A stretch of DNA of 64,000 nt from Leifsonia sp. 71-9 (GCF_001898805.1 NZ_MKVJ01000021.1:176506-240505); one strand, 5' to 3'; counted from the stretch's first letter, positions 16,814-28,042 are shown. Notes: a model not told the origin generated them from the sequence alone. Program-made: numbers and translations.

Positions 16814-16886
16814 CCCGGGGAACGGGCCTCCCGGTGGAGTGGGACGTGCCCGCCGACCGGTGGGCGCCGCGAACGGAAGGACCACC

Positions 16887-17411
16887 ATGTCGACCACCAC
16901 CGGAAAGCGCGCCGTCGTCTCACGGCTCGCGCTCCTGTCCCTCGCCCCCGCGCTCCTGCTGGCGGTCAGCGCCTGCTCGGCCGGCCCCGACGAGCGGGGG
17001 CCGAGCGGAGGCAAGCCGTCCGCGGCTCCCGGATCCCTCGCCGAGTGGCAGCTCTCCATGTCCCGGTGCATGCGCGAGCACGGGGTCGATGTCGGCGACC
17101 CCTCGGCCGACGGGATGGGCGCGACCATCGACTCCCGCGGGCTGTCGGAGGACCAGCTCTCCGCCGCCAGCGAGGCGTGCTCCAAGAAGCTCGGCACGCC
17201 GCCTGCGATGACCGAGGCCGAGAAGAAGGCGGCGGACGAGGCGGCGCAGAAGATGATGATCACGATCGCGAAGTGCTACCGCGCGAGCGGCGTCGACGTC
17301 CCCGACCCGAAGCCGGGTCAGGGGCTGGACATCCCGAAGGACGCGCCGGCCGATGTGGCCGACAAGTGCGGCGGATCCGCCGACATGTCGACCACGAGCG
17401 TGCGGCCGTGA
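16887..17411 (+). CDS. secreted lipoprotein of unknown function
   Basis: A 174-residue protein with a lipoprotein signal peptide: Lys/Arg at residues 7-13, a hydrophobic stretch, and a lipobox LAVSAC with Cys30. GAACGGAAGG precedes ATG 16887. The mature part is hydrophilic, holds four further cysteines (in [23 protein letters not shown] and ADKCGG) and has an internal duplication: [15 protein letters not shown] resembles [15 protein letters not shown]. It starts the operon lipoprotein-adaptor-ATPase-permease with GTGA overlap to the adaptor. It may be an extracytoplasmic ligand-binding or accessory subunit of the exporter; this is inference from position. Confidence 0.85.
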   Translation: MSTTTGKRAVVSRLALLSLAPALLLAVSACSAGPDERGPSGGKPSAAPGSLAEWQLSMSRCMREHGVDVGDPSADGMGATIDSRGLSEDQLSAASEACSKKLGTPPAMTEAEKKAADEAAQKMMITIAKCYRASGVDVPDPKPGQGLDIPKDAPADVADKCGGSADMSTTSVRP

Positions 17412-18484
17412 CGGCGCGACGCCGGCGGGCGGCCTTCGTGATCGGGGGCGCCCTGGCGCTGCTCCTGGTCGGCGGGGCCGGGTTCGCCGCCGCCTCCGCG
17501 CTCGGCGACACCGCGCCTCCGGCGGCGAAGCGTCCGATGGGGGCGGGGGAGGCCGTCATCGAGCGCGGCACGCTCTCGGGGTCGGTCAAAGCGTCGGGGA
17601 CGCTCTCGTACGCCGACCCGCACGATGTCGGTGCCGGGCGCGGGGGCGTCGTCACCTGGCTGCCGGCGGGCGGGGCGCAGATCGGCCTCGGCCAGTCGCT
17701 CTTCGCCGTCGACAACGTGCCGGTGTTCCTGTTCCACGGAGCCGTGCCCGCGTGGCGCGGGTTCGAGACCGGGATGGACGACGGACCGGACGTGACGCAG
17801 CTGGAGCAGAGTCTCGCCGCACTGGGGTACTTCAGCGGGACGCCCGACGCCCACTTCTCTGCGGCGACCGCGTCCGCGATCCGGGCGTGGCAGAAGGCCA
17901 CCGGGCAGGAGCGCACGGGGGCGATCGAGCTCGGGGCCTTCGTCTTCCAGCCGGGGGATGTGCGCATCGCGGGCACGAAGGCGAAGCTCGGCGACCAGGT
18001 GGGCGGGGGAGCCCCGGTCGTCTCGGTCACGAGTCTCACCAAGCAGGTGCAGGTCTCCGTGCGGCTGTCGGATCAGAAGGTCGCGAAGGTCGGCCAGAAG
18101 GTCGTCATCGCGCTGCCCGGCGGCGCGACCACCGGGGGCACGGTGACCTCGGTCGGCGTGCCCACTCAACAGGATCCGACGGACGCGAACTCGGCAGTGG
18201 TGATCCCCACCGTCGTCGCGCTCGACGATCCGGCGGCGGCCGGCGACTTCCAGCAGGCGTCGGTGGTGGTCGACTTCCCGTCCGACACGCGCGAGAACGT
18301 GCTGTCGGTCCCGGTGGAGGCGCTGCTCGCGCTCCCGGGCGGCGGCTACGGGGTCGAGGTGCTGGGCGCCGGCGGCTCCACCCGGCGGGTGCCCGTCACC
18401 CCCGGCCTGTTCGCCGGCGGACGCGTGGAGATCTCGGGCGACGGCGTCGCCGAGGGGAAGAAAGTCGTGGTGCCGAAGGTATGA
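17408..18484 (+). CDS. membrane-fusion-type adaptor with peptidoglycan-binding domain
   Basis: A 358-residue protein starting at GTG 17408, overlapping the lipoprotein stop by GTGA. One N-terminal membrane anchor (about 8-30) is followed by an HlyD/MacA-like beta segment. A PG_binding_1 domain occupies about residues 118-165 ([15 protein letters not shown] to [10 protein letters not shown]). A second beta-rich adaptor part follows ([19 protein letters not shown]). This architecture is the Gram-positive counterpart of MacA and works outside the membrane with a MacB-type ABC transporter; the peptidoglycan domain could hold the complex to the wall. The next gene's ATG overlaps its stop codon. 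Confidence 0.85.
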   Translation: MTARRRRAAFVIGGALALLLVGGAGFAAASALGDTAPPAAKRPMGAGEAVIERGTLSGSVKASGTLSYADPHDVGAGRGGVVTWLPAGGAQIGLGQSLFAVDNVPVFLFHGAVPAWRGFETGMDDGPDVTQLEQSLAALGYFSGTPDAHFSAATASAIRAWQKATGQERTGAIELGAFVFQPGDVRIAGTKAKLGDQVGGGAPVVSVTSLTKQVQVSVRLSDQKVAKVGQKVVIALPGGATTGGTVTSVGVPTQQDPTDANSAVVIPTVVALDDPAAAGDFQQASVVVDFPSDTRENVLSVPVEALLALPGGGYGVEVLGAGGSTRRVPVTPGLFAGGRVEISGDGVAEGKKVVVPKV

Positions 18485-19164
18485 ACGCGATCGTGACCCT
18501 GCGCGACATCGAGCGCAGCTATGGCGAGCCTCCCGTGCGCGCGTGCGCCGGCGTCTCCCTGACCATCGAGCGGGGTGAGCTGGTCGCCATCGTCGGGCCG
18601 AGCGGTTCCGGCAAGTCCACGCTCCTCAACCTCATCGGGACCCTCGACCGGCCCACCGCCGGCACCGCGCTCATCGACGGCGTGGATGTGGCGTCCCTCG
18701 ACGATGCCGGACTCTCGGCCTTGCGCGCCTACCGCATCGGCTTCGTCTTCCAGCAGTTCCACCTCGCCGACGGCGTGAGCGCGCTCGACAACGTGGCCGA
18801 CGGCCTCCTCTACTCCGGCGCGCCCCGGCGCGAGCGGAGGGAGCGGGCGCGGGAGGCGCTCGAGCGCGTCGGGCTCGGCCACCGGACCTCGCATCGGCCG
18901 CACGAGCTCTCGGGAGGCGAGCGTCAGCGCGTGGCCATCGCCCGCGCGGTGGTCGGCGATCCGCCGCTGCTGCTCGCGGACGAGCCGACCGGCAACCTGG
19001 ATTCGGAGGCCGGCGCCGTGATCGTCGAACTGCTCCACGAGCTGAACCGGCAGGGCACGACCGTGGTCGTCATCACCCACGACGAGGGCATCGCGGCCAG
19101 CCTGCCGCGCCGCATCGCCGTGCGGGACGGCCGCGTGCTCTCCGACTCGGGGGTGGCCGCATGA
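18481..19164 (+). CDS. MacB/LolD-type ABC transporter ATPase
   Basis: A 227-residue ABC ATPase with every core motif: Walker [10 protein letters not shown] (39-47), Q-loop VFQQFHL, signature LSGGERQRV, Walker [15 protein letters not shown] and switch His in VITHDE. Length and motifs match the MacB/LolD/FtsE class that powers mechanotransmission-type exporters rather than importers. It overlaps the adaptor gene by ATGA and the permease gene by ATGA, so the four proteins are translationally coupled. Together they likely export an antimicrobial peptide, toxin or envelope component, under the adjacent two-component system. Confidence 0.95.
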   Translation: MNAIVTLRDIERSYGEPPVRACAGVSLTIERGELVAIVGPSGSGKSTLLNLIGTLDRPTAGTALIDGVDVASLDDAGLSALRAYRIGFVFQQFHLADGVSALDNVADGLLYSGAPRRERRERAREALERVGLGHRTSHRPHELSGGERQRVAIARAVVGDPPLLLADEPTGNLDSEAGAVIVELLHELNRQGTTVVVITHDEGIAASLPRRIAVRDGRVLSDSGVAA

Positions 19165-20387
19165 CCGCCCTCGAGACCCGCCCCGCCGACCCCGCGGTCC
19201 AGGAGGCTCTTCCGAGCTCCCGGCTGCGCGCCCGCGATCTGCTGCGGCTCGCCACGGCCGGGCTGCGGGCACGGCCGGCCCGAGCGGTGCTGTCGGCGCT
19301 CGGCATCGCCATCGGCATCGCCGCCATGATCGCGGTCGTCGGCATCTCGGCCTCGAGTCAGGCGCGGCTCAACCAGCAGCTCGCGAGCCTCGGCACCAAC
19401 CTGCTGACGGCGACGCCCGGCAACAGCCTGTTCGGCGCACCCGCGAAGCTCCCGGCCGACACCATCCCGAAGGTCAGGATGATCGACGGCGTCGAGCGGG
19501 TCAGCGGCACCGCCGCGCTGAAGGCGAACGTCTATCGCAGCGACGTGATCGACGCCGCGGCGACCGGCTCGCTGGTCGTCATGGCCGCCGACCCCGACCT
19601 GCTCGACGTGACCGGGGCGACGCTCCGCGCCGGGAGGTGGCTCGACGCCGCCACCGGTCGCTACCCCGCCGTTGTGCTCGGCGCGACCGCGGCGCAGCGT
19701 CTGGGCATCGTCTCGCCGGGGTCGCAGGTGTGGCTGGGCGGCCAGTACTTCACGGTCATCGGCATCCTGGATCCGGTGCCGCTCGCGCCCGAGCTCGACA
19801 CGGCCGCGCTGGTCGGCATGCCGGTCGCCGCGGAGCTCCTCGGCTTCGACGGCAGCCCGACGCGGGTCTACGAGCGGTCGACGGATGCCTCCGTCGCGTC
19901 CGTGCGCGACCTCCTGGGCCGCACGATCTCGCCGCAGGCCCCGGACGAGGTCACGGTCTCGCGCCCCTCGGACGCCCTGGCCGCGAAGAACGCCGCCGAT
20001 CAGGCCTTCACCGGCCTGCTGGTCGGGCTGGGCTCGGTCGCCCTGCTGGTCGGCGGCATCGGCGTCGCCAACACGATGATCATCTCGGTGCTGGAGCGCC
20101 GGCGCGAGATCGGGCTGCGGCGTTCGCTCGGCGCCGCGCGCCGCCACATCCGGCGCCAGTTCGTGGCCGAGGCGCTCCTGCTCTCCGCGCTCGGCGGCGT
20201 GGCCGGCTCCGTGCTCGGCGCGGTCGTGACCGTCGCCGTCGCGGCGGCCAACGGCTGGCCGGCGACCGTGCCGCCGGCCGCGGTGGGCGTCGGGATCGTG
20301 GCGACCCTGGTGATCGGCGCGGTGGCGGGACTGTATCCCGCGATCCGCGCGGCGCGCATCCCGCCCACCGCGGCGCTCAGCGGGTGA
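19161..20387 (+). CDS. MacB-type ABC transporter permease
   Basis: A 408-residue FtsX/MacB-fold permease. One N-terminal membrane helix (about 47-70; [19 protein letters not shown]) is followed by a ~210-residue extracytoplasmic MacB_PCD domain. Three C-terminal helices follow, with [19 protein letters not shown] as the conserved FtsX coupling loop. It is the last gene of the export operon and overlaps the ATPase gene by 4 bp. MacB-type permeases do not transport through the bilayer in the usual way but drive extrusion of substrates already outside the cytoplasm. Confidence 0.93.
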   Translation: MTALETRPADPAVQEALPSSRLRARDLLRLATAGLRARPARAVLSALGIAIGIAAMIAVVGISASSQARLNQQLASLGTNLLTATPGNSLFGAPAKLPADTIPKVRMIDGVERVSGTAALKANVYRSDVIDAAATGSLVVMAADPDLLDVTGATLRAGRWLDAATGRYPAVVLGATAAQRLGIVSPGSQVWLGGQYFTVIGILDPVPLAPELDTAALVGMPVAAELLGFDGSPTRVYERSTDASVASVRDLLGRTISPQAPDEVTVSRPSDALAAKNAADQAFTGLLVGLGSVALLVGGIGVANTMIISVLERRREIGLRRSLGAARRHIRRQFVAEALLLSALGGVAGSVLGAVVTVAVAAANGWPATVPPAAVGVGIVATLVIGAVAGLYPAIRAARIPPTAALSG

Positions 20388-20456
20388 GGGGGCACCGCGT
20401 GTACACCTGGCCCGCGTACACTCTCGCGCACAGACGACCGGCGACCAGGAGGAACG

Positions 20457-21365
20457 ATGGCCGACGACACCCCTGCGACCGACCTGCGCGAGTACATCGA
20501 GCACTTGCGTGCCACCGGGTACACCGTGCAGGGCGGGCACACCCCCGACCCCGACCTGATCGACCCGGAGGGCAACCCGGTCTACACCTGGCAGGAGGGG
20601 TACCCGTACTCCGAGCGGATGTCGCGCGAGCAGTACGAGCTCGAGAAGTACCAGCTGCAGGTCGAGCTGCTCAAGTTCCAGTACTGGCTGGAGGACAACG
20701 ACCGTCGGGCCGTCATCGTCTTCGAGGGGCGGGATGCGGCGGGCAAAGGCGGCACGATCAAGCGGTTCACCGAGCACCTCAACCCGCGCACCTCCCGGGT
20801 CGTCGCGCTGTCGAAGCCGAGCGACCGCGAGCGCGGCCAGTGGTACTTCCAGCGGTACGTGCAGCACCTCCCGACCGCCGGCGAGATCGTGATGTTCGAC
20901 CGCTCCTGGTACAACCGGGCCAACGTCGAGCGCGTGATGGGGTTCTGCACCGACGAGGAGTACGAGACCTTCATGGCGCAGGCGCCCGCGTTCGAGAAGA
21001 TGCTCGTCGACTCCGGCATCCACCTCACCAAGTTCTGGTTCTCGGTGTCGCGCACCGAGCAGCGCACCCGCTTCGCCATGCGTCAGCTCGACCCTGTGCG
21101 CCGGTGGAAGCTGTCGCCGATGGACATCGCCTCCCTCGACCGGTGGGACGAGTACACCGCCGCCAAGGAGGAGATGTTCCGCCGCACCGACAAGCGGCAC
21201 GCCCCGTGGACGATCGTGCGCTCCAACGACAAGAAGCGCGCCCGGGTGAACGCGATGCGCTACTTCCTGAGCCAGTTCGACTACGACGGCAAGGACACGT
21301 CGGTCGTCAAGCGGCCCGACCCGCTGATCGTCATGCGCGGCAAGCGGCTCGACGCCGACGAGTAG
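20457..21365 (+). CDS. ppk2: polyphosphate kinase 2
   Basis: A 302-residue single-domain PPK2. Walker A FEGRDAAGKGGTIKR spans about residues 89-103, followed by the lid segment SKPSDRERGQWYFQRY and the Walker B-like MFDRSWYNRANVERVMG. These enzymes use polyphosphate to phosphorylate nucleotides (GDP or ADP to the triphosphate) or the reverse. Length and motifs fit class I PPK2. CAGGAGGAACG precedes ATG 20457, and TACACT about 40 nt upstream is a candidate -10. It is monocistronic and nearly touches the convergent small membrane protein gene. Confidence 0.93.
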   Translation: MADDTPATDLREYIEHLRATGYTVQGGHTPDPDLIDPEGNPVYTWQEGYPYSERMSREQYELEKYQLQVELLKFQYWLEDNDRRAVIVFEGRDAAGKGGTIKRFTEHLNPRTSRVVALSKPSDRERGQWYFQRYVQHLPTAGEIVMFDRSWYNRANVERVMGFCTDEEYETFMAQAPAFEKMLVDSGIHLTKFWFSVSRTEQRTRFAMRQLDPVRRWKLSPMDIASLDRWDEYTAAKEEMFRRTDKRHAPWTIVRSNDKKRARVNAMRYFLSQFDYDGKDTSVVKRPDPLIVMRGKRLDADE

Positions 21366-21380
21366 GGCCGGGAGGCGGCG

Positions 21381-21740
21381 CTAGTCGAAGTCCTCGTCCT
21401 GCGCCGCCGGTTCGCGCCGGCGGCGCGGGCTGTCGAGCATCGACAGCCAGAACAGCAGCGCGAGCAGCCCGAAGATCACCAGCGCCGCCGCGAGGTCGCT
21501 CCACTGGAACGGGATGAACGACCCGTCGATCGACAGCACGAGCACCGTCTCGATCACCCCGAACACCAGGAAGAAGACCCCGAGCAGCAGGCGCGTCACC
21601 CGCACCCGGCCCCGGTGGTGCAGCTCCACCCGCCGGAACTCGACCATCAGCGTCAGCAGCAGAAGAGGCAGGATCTGCGCCAGGGCGGCCGCCGAGGCGC
21701 TGTCCATCAGGACGATGTGGAGATCCATCGGGTCGATCAT
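21381..21740 (-). CDS. small membrane protein of unknown function
   Basis: A 119-residue protein with three hydrophobic segments (about 8-28, 42-63 and 74-97) and an Arg/Asp-rich cytoplasmic tail ending RRRREPAAQDEDFD. ATG 21740 is chosen because TACGCT (21748-21753) lies 7 nt upstream, the spacing of leaderless transcripts seen across this window; the inner ATG at 21728 lacks either signal. It converges on ppk2 with only 15 bp between them. I do not recognise the family. Confidence 0.65.
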   Translation of the reverse strand: MIDPMDLHIVLMDSASAAALAQILPLLLLTLMVEFRRVELHHRGRVRVTRLLLGVFFLVFGVIETVLVLSIDGSFIPFQWSDLAAALVIFGLLALLFWLSMLDSPRRRREPAAQDEDFD

Positions 21741-21747
21741 CACCGTC

Positions 21748-21753
21748 AGCGTA
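21748..21753 (-). promoter_or_regulatory. -10 hexamer for leaderless membrane protein mRNA
   Basis: TACGCT on the minus strand, 7 nt before ATG 21740. Confidence 0.5.
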
Positions 21754-21840
21754 CAAGTGTGGGAGGCCCGGGTGCCGTATTGCCGTTCCTGTGGGTTTGC
21801 TATCGTGGCCGCCATCGTGCGGATCGAAGACAGGGGACCC

Positions 21841-22323
21841 ATGAAGAACACGCTCGCGGCGCGTCTGACGCTCGCCGCCGTCTCGATCGTCACCGTCGCC
21901 GCCGCTCTTACCGGTTGCTCGGCGGCAGACCCCGGCGGCTCTGCGTCGACTTCGTCGCCGACGCAGACCGCTGCTGCGAAGGTCTCGCCCGATCAGTCCA
22001 AGGCCGAGGCCTGCACCGTGGTCAAGGCGGGATTCGACAAGGTCCAGAGGATGCAGGGCGAGGCGAGCGCTGCGATGTCGGACCCGCAGAAGGCGCTCGA
22101 CCTGCTCGATCAGATGAACGACACCGTGACGTCCATCAAGGACCAGGTCGGCAACCCCGAGGTGAAGGCCCCGGTCGACAAGGCTGCGGCCGCCGTCAAC
22201 GACCTCGCCACCCTCCTCCACGGCTACGTGAAGAATCCTGCGACCGCAAATTTCAGCGCGATCGGTGAGAAGTCGACCGCGCTCGCGCAGGCCATCTCCG
22301 ACGTGAGCGGGATCTGCGCCTGA
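21841..22323 (+). CDS. small lipoprotein of unknown function
   Basis: A 160-residue secreted lipoprotein. Lys at residue 2 and Arg at 8 precede a hydrophobic stretch, and the lipobox AALTGC gives the lipidated Cys near residue 25. AGGGGAC stands before ATG 21841. A Ser/Thr-rich linker leads to a helical C-terminal domain (SKAEACTVVKAGFDKVQRMQ to SGICA) with two cysteines that could form one disulfide. It resembles the many short helical lipoproteins of Microbacteriaceae with no assigned function. It is monocistronic; TATCGT around 21802 is a possible -10. Confidence 0.75.
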   Translation: MKNTLAARLTLAAVSIVTVAAALTGCSAADPGGSASTSSPTQTAAAKVSPDQSKAEACTVVKAGFDKVQRMQGEASAAMSDPQKALDLLDQMNDTVTSIKDQVGNPEVKAPVDKAAAAVNDLATLLHGYVKNPATANFSAIGEKSTALAQAISDVSGICA

Positions 22324-22362
22324 CCGGCTGAGAGAAGGAGAGTCCGCGCGCTCACGGGAAGT

Positions 22363-22668
22363 TCAGTCTGATCGGGCCGAGGCGGTGTTCGTAGACGCGG
22401 AGAACCCGGACGCGATCACGAGCACCCGTGCCGAGGAGTAGTAGATCGCCTGGGCTTCGAGACGCCGTTTGGCCACGTTGCGGTCCTTGCACACGAGCAA
22501 CTCAGCGCGGGAGGCCGCATCCTGGATCCAGTCCTCGTCCTTCACCGACTGAGACGCATCGGTTCCGTATCGCTCGTCCATCGTCGTGACCGCCCAGCCA
22601 GCGGTCCGGAGGCCCTCGGGAACGAGCCGCGAACCGAGACCGCGGTCGAGGAAGAGCGGCAGGGCCAC
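22363..22668 (-). CDS. PIN-like toxin, VapC45-type
   Basis: A 101-residue PIN-like protein starting at GTG 22668, two bases after the antitoxin stop. Acidic residues expected of a PIN nuclease are visible: Asp8 (LFLDRG), Asp31/Glu32, Asp44-Asp47 (KDEDW) and Asp62 (CKDRN). The order and the small size fit the DUF5615/VapC45 group, which act as RNA endonucleases held inactive by the partner. In Mycobacterium tuberculosis the VapB45/VapC45 pair (Rv2018/Rv2019) has this gene order and antitoxin architecture. Antitoxin-first operon order is kept here. The assignment rests on motif layout and context, not on an alignment. Confidence 0.7.
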   Translation of the reverse strand: MALPLFLDRGLGSRLVPEGLRTAGWAVTTMDERYGTDASQSVKDEDWIQDAASRAELLVCKDRNVAKRRLEAQAIYYSSARVLVIASGFSASTNTASARSD

Positions 22669-22670
22669 GG

Positions 22671-23336
22671 CTACGCCGCGAGCTGATTCAGGAACAGCAC
22701 ATCGTCGTGCGCGACGCCGTAGTCGACCGCGACATCGGTCGGGGACTCGCCCGAACGGATCCTCCCGAGCACGTCCGCCACGGCGATTCCACGATCGGCA
22801 AGCGTTGGCTGGCCGCCGTTGATCGTGGGCTGCACCGTCACATTGAGTCCGGGATACTGCGGCAGCCGGAGGCGTTCGGCGTAGAGAGTCCCGAAGTCGA
22901 TGCTCTTCAGATACTGGTCGACGACTTCGCTGAACGCCGCCTGGCCGTTGCGGACGACGATGAGGCGCCGGTCGAGTTCATCGTCCGAGTGGAGGAGGAC
23001 TTCGACTCCGTCCGTCCGCAGTCGATTCGATGCCAGCGCGTACTCCAGACCGAGCTCGCGCTGGAGCGCCTCGACCGCCGGGCGGATGCGCTGCATCGGC
23101 AGGCCCGCCTTGCGAAACGCATTGATGACGAAGGCCTCTGTGAGCCCGATGAAGGGAACCGTGAAACCGCGCCCCCGATCGACCCCTGTGACGAGTGGCG
23201 CGCGCTGCGTCGAGCCGTCCGAATAGCCCGTGGTCCATCGCTGTACCGTCGACGGAGTGGCGCGGATGATCTGCGCGACCTCGCTTTGCGAGTACAGCGG
23301 CGTGAGGAACGCCTGGTCGATGGAGGGCTTGGCCAT
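22671..23336 (-). CDS. VapB45-like antitoxin with HTH and DUF433
   Basis: A 221-residue protein beginning at ATG 23336; TACGAT (23343-23348) lies 6 nt upstream, so the mRNA is probably leaderless. An N-terminal helix-turn-helix (about 14-40; YSQSEVAQIIRATPSTVQRW) suggests DNA binding. The C-terminal ~70 residues (QPTINGGQPTLADRGIAV to AHDDVLFLNQLAA) match DUF433, the domain found in VapB45-type antitoxins next to DUF5615 PIN-like toxins. It likely represses its own promoter and neutralises the toxin encoded 2 bp downstream. The longer frame up to 23384 is less likely given the promoter. Confidence 0.8.
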   Translation of the reverse strand: MAKPSIDQAFLTPLYSQSEVAQIIRATPSTVQRWTTGYSDGSTQRAPLVTGVDRGRGFTVPFIGLTEAFVINAFRKAGLPMQRIRPAVEALQRELGLEYALASNRLRTDGVEVLLHSDDELDRRLIVVRNGQAAFSEVVDQYLKSIDFGTLYAERLRLPQYPGLNVTVQPTINGGQPTLADRGIAVADVLGRIRSGESPTDVAVDYGVAHDDVLFLNQLAA

Positions 23337-23342
23337 GCTCTG

Positions 23343-23348
23343 ATCGTA
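23343..23348 (-). promoter_or_regulatory. -10 hexamer for leaderless antitoxin mRNA
   Basis: Reads TACGAT on the minus strand, 6 nt before ATG 23336. Fixes the antitoxin start. Confidence 0.55.
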
Positions 23349-23433
23349 TCGAGGTGCGGGAAGGCGACCGAGATATCCACACAAACATGACGGAGCGCCC
23401 CTTCTCCACAGAGATTCGGTGCGACCGGTGCGT

Positions 23434-24636
23434 CTACCGGCTCGGCCAGTGCCAGGACGGCCGGTCGAGCAGGCCCTCCTGGCCCAGCACCACCGTCTCG
23501 CCGAACCGCTTCTCGAGCTCGACGCGACGGACCCCGTCGCCGTCCCCGTCGCCGGCCCCGGTCGCGCGGCCGATCGCGTCGAGCAGCACCTGGGAGTGGG
23601 TCACGACGAGGGTCTGCGCGTTCGCCGAGGCCGCGACGATGAGGGAACCGAGGGCGGGCAGCAGGTCGGGGTGCAGGCTGGTCTCCGGCTCGTTGACGAC
23701 GAGCAGCTGCGGGGGTCGCGGTGAGAGCAGGGCGGTGGCCCACAGCAGGTAGCGCAGCGTGCCGTCCGAGAGCTCGGGCCCGGCGAGCGGGCGCAGGAGG
23801 CCGTGCTGCTGCACGGCGAGCGTGAACTGCGTGCCGTCGACGACGACCTCCACCCGGCTGCCGGGGAAGGCGTCCTCGATCGCGGCGTCGAACGCGTCAC
23901 CGCCGCCGAGCTCGCGGATGGTCTGCACGGCGGCTGCGACGTCGGCGCCGTCCGCGGCCAGCACGGGGGTGCGGGTGCCGAGCTGGGGGAGGCGGGAGGG
24001 TGCGGTCGCGTCGGTCCGGAAGTGGTCGTAGTACCGCCACGACCGCAGGTTCTCGCGCATCCGGAGCACCTCGGGGGCGCGCACGGGATCGACGACCTCG
24101 GTGAGCAGGCTCTCGAACGGGCGCAGGGAGCGGCCGAGCTCGGTCCACGCGCCGTCGTCGTCCCGCACGCGCACGTGGCCGCCGCGACGCTCGGCGGCGA
24201 TGCTCGACGGACGCGGCGCGCTGCCCGTCCAGAGCGTCTCCGCCTTGAGCTCGGGGTCGCGCTCGAAGGCGGACTTGCGGATGTTCGGCAGCCCGAGGTC
24301 GAGGGCGTACCCGAGGCCGTCGCCGTCGTCGTCGAGCTGGACGCCGAGCCGGAGGGAGATCGGGCCGCTGCGCACCGTGCCCTGCACCGGCGCCCGGCCC
24401 TCCCGCACCGCCCGGCCGATCTGCTCGGGACCGGCCCAGAGCGTCGAGTCGAGTCCGCCCTCCCGCGCCACCGCGACGACGACCTCGTCGCGACCGCACC
24501 CGGCGAGCAGCCGCAGCGACCGGTAGAGGGACGACTTACCGACCCCGTTCGCGCCGGTCACGACCGTGAGGCGGTCGAGCGGCAGCACGAGGTCGCGCAG
24601 CGAGCGGTAGCCGGCGACGGCGACGGTGGTGATCAC
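23434..24636 (-). CDS. stand-alone SMC/RecF-like AAA ATPase
   Basis: A 400-residue ABC-type ATPase starting at GTG 24636. Walker [10 protein letters not shown] (28-36) follows a RecF-like strand-loop start ([19 protein letters not shown]). The signature motif is [15 protein letters not shown] and Walker [20 protein letters not shown] (about 311-329), then [12 protein letters not shown]. No Toprim, nuclease or other fused domain is visible. Family members occur in OLD-like and other anti-phage contexts but also as orphans; the neighbouring toxin-antitoxin pair makes a small defence islet conceivable. TACGAT (24643-24648) 6 nt upstream indicates a leaderless transcript. Its promoter region abuts the clpB promoter. 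Confidence 0.75.
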   Translation of the reverse strand: MITTVAVAGYRSLRDLVLPLDRLTVVTGANGVGKSSLYRSLRLLAGCGRDEVVVAVAREGGLDSTLWAGPEQIGRAVREGRAPVQGTVRSGPISLRLGVQLDDDGDGLGYALDLGLPNIRKSAFERDPELKAETLWTGSAPRPSSIAAERRGGHVRVRDDDGAWTELGRSLRPFESLLTEVVDPVRAPEVLRMRENLRSWRYYDHFRTDATAPSRLPQLGTRTPVLAADGADVAAAVQTIRELGGGDAFDAAIEDAFPGSRVEVVVDGTQFTLAVQQHGLLRPLAGPELSDGTLRYLLWATALLSPRPPQLLVVNEPETSLHPDLLPALGSLIVAASANAQTLVVTHSQVLLDAIGRATGAGDGDGDGVRRVELEKRFGETVVLGQEGLLDRPSWHWPSR

Positions 24637-24642
24637 GGGAGG

Positions 24643-24648
24643 ATCGTA
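24643..24648 (-). promoter_or_regulatory. -10 hexamer for leaderless ATPase mRNA
   Basis: TACGAT on the minus strand, 6 nt before GTG 24636; decides that start. Confidence 0.55.
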
Positions 24649-24715
24649 CGGGCGACCACCGATGCCGCGGCAGCCCGGATTCGTCCACCAAGAACGGAAT
24701 ACCCCCTGGCCAATC

Positions 24716-24742
24716 AAAGTTGAGCTAAGTAGACTCAACTTT
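24716..24742. promoter_or_regulatory. HAIR-like heat-shock operator (HspR)
   Basis: AAAGTTGAG-N9-CTCAACTTT is a perfect inverted repeat with 9-bp arms. The core TTGAG-N9-CTCAA matches the HAIR element (CTTGAGT-N7-ACTCAAG) bound by the HspR repressor in actinobacteria. It ends 24 bp before the clpB start. No hspR gene is in the window. Confidence 0.8.
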
Positions 24743-24766
24743 GCCACCACTCGGGAAAGGACACGA

Positions 24767-26926
<2,160 letters not shown>

Positions 26927-26945
26927 CAGCGGCACGACGGCGGAC

Positions 26946-26979
26946 GAAGGGGCGCACGGCATCCGCCGTGCGCCCCTTC
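26946..26979. terminator. bidirectional terminator hairpin
   Basis: Perfect 15-bp stem (26946-26960 with 26965-26979), ATCC loop, followed by TCT on the plus strand. It lies between clpB and the convergent tail-collar operon. Confidence 0.8.
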
Positions 26980-27001
26980 TCTGCGTCTTCGCGCGCCGTC
27001 G

Positions 27002-27523
27002 CTAGGAACGCGGCGGGAAGACGCCCTGCAGGGCGATGATGTAGTTCAGCGCGAGGGACGGCTGGATGTTGTTGTGCGGCTGGCCGCCGCCGGTCACTCC
27101 GAAGGCGTTCGGTGCCAGCGACACGGAGGCCGCTGTGCCGTACGCCGCCTCGGTCACCCGGCCGACGCGGGGGATGGCGAACGACGCGTTGGTCGGGTCG
27201 CTCGTCGTCCCCGGTGTCGGCGTGGCGAGCACGCCGTGCGTGTGCGCGGGGATCTGGCTCTGCGTCAGAGCGACGGAGGCGGCTCCTCCCGACTCCCCGA
27301 CGTACGGGAACTGGCCCGACTGGTCGGTGCCCATCGCGGTGGCGTTCTGGAGGTTCGGCAGCGCGAAGGTCGAGCGGCCGTCCCCGCCGTACCAGGTGCC
27401 CAGGAGCGAGAACAGCGCCGTGTTCTGCGAGATCGACAGCAGCTGGCCCTGGCAGAACGCCCAGCCGGTCGGCGCGAAGGTGAACCCGACGAGACGGATC
27501 TCGCCGACGAACGGGTTGGACAT
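27002..27523 (-). CDS. tail-collar domain protein (microcystin-dependent-protein type), copy 3
   Basis: A 173-residue protein with the phage Tail_collar fold at the N-terminus: VGEIRLVGFTFAPTGWAFCQ, then LLGTWYGGDGRSTFALPNLQ. No signal peptide or membrane segment is visible. The C-terminal half is Gly/Ser/Ala-rich and ends in the conserved LALNYIIALQGVFPPRS. It is the last gene of a six-gene operon and lies 7 bp after the second collar gene. Such paralogues are annotated as phage tail or Mdp proteins in many non-phage settings, and their role outside phage is not established. Confidence 0.85.
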   Translation of the reverse strand: MSNPFVGEIRLVGFTFAPTGWAFCQGQLLSISQNTALFSLLGTWYGGDGRSTFALPNLQNATAMGTDQSGQFPYVGESGGAASVALTQSQIPAHTHGVLATPTPGTTSDPTNASFAIPRVGRVTEAAYGTAASVSLAPNAFGVTGGGQPHNNIQPSLALNYIIALQGVFPPRS

Positions 27524-27530
27524 GCTGGCC

Positions 27531-28028
27531 TCAGTTCTGGGAGGGGAAGATGCCCGTGAGGGCGACGATGTACGACACCACGGTGTAGGGAGCCATGTTC
27601 TGGTGCGCCTGGCTCTGCCCGACCGACGCGACGGAGCCGGCGGACATGGTCGTGGTCGGGCTCGCCGCGTAGGCGGCCTTGCCCGGCTGCGCCAGGTAGG
27701 AGGTGCCCGTCGGCGTGGTCACGGTCGCCGACGCGGCGACGGAGGCGACATGGGCGTGCGGCGGCAGTTCGGTGACACTGAGCGTGTGGGTCGCCTCGCC
27801 GAACTGCCTTCCGAGAGGGTTGTCCATGCTGAACCCGACCGGGATCCGGCCGCGCAGGTCGGGCAGCCCGAACGTCGTTCTGCCGTCGCCGCCGAACTGC
27901 GTGCCGAACAGGGCGAAGAGCGGCTGGTTCTGGTTGATCGGCAGCAGCTGCCCGTTGCACAGCGACCAGCCTTTGGGCGGGAAGGAGAACGCGGCGAGGC
28001 GGATCTCGCCGATGAAGGGTTCGGACAT
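27531..28028 (-). CDS. tail-collar domain protein, copy 2
   Basis: A 165-residue paralogue of its two neighbours. The shared core is MSEPFIGEIRLAAFSFPPKG at the start, LFALFGTQFGGDGRTTFGLP in the middle, and a C-terminus of VVSYIVALTGIFPSQN. GGAGCC precedes ATG 28028, 14 bp after the first collar gene. Relative to the other copies the middle part is threonine/valine-rich (variable tip region). Three tandem, diverged copies suggest a heterotrimeric fibre or three alternative receptors; this is inference from the paralogy. Confidence 0.85.
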   Translation of the reverse strand: MSEPFIGEIRLAAFSFPPKGWSLCNGQLLPINQNQPLFALFGTQFGGDGRTTFGLPDLRGRIPVGFSMDNPLGRQFGEATHTLSVTELPPHAHVASVAASATVTTPTGTSYLAQPGKAAYAASPTTTMSAGSVASVGQSQAHQNMAPYTVVSYIVALTGIFPSQN

Positions 28029-28042
28029 CGGTGGCTCCTGGC

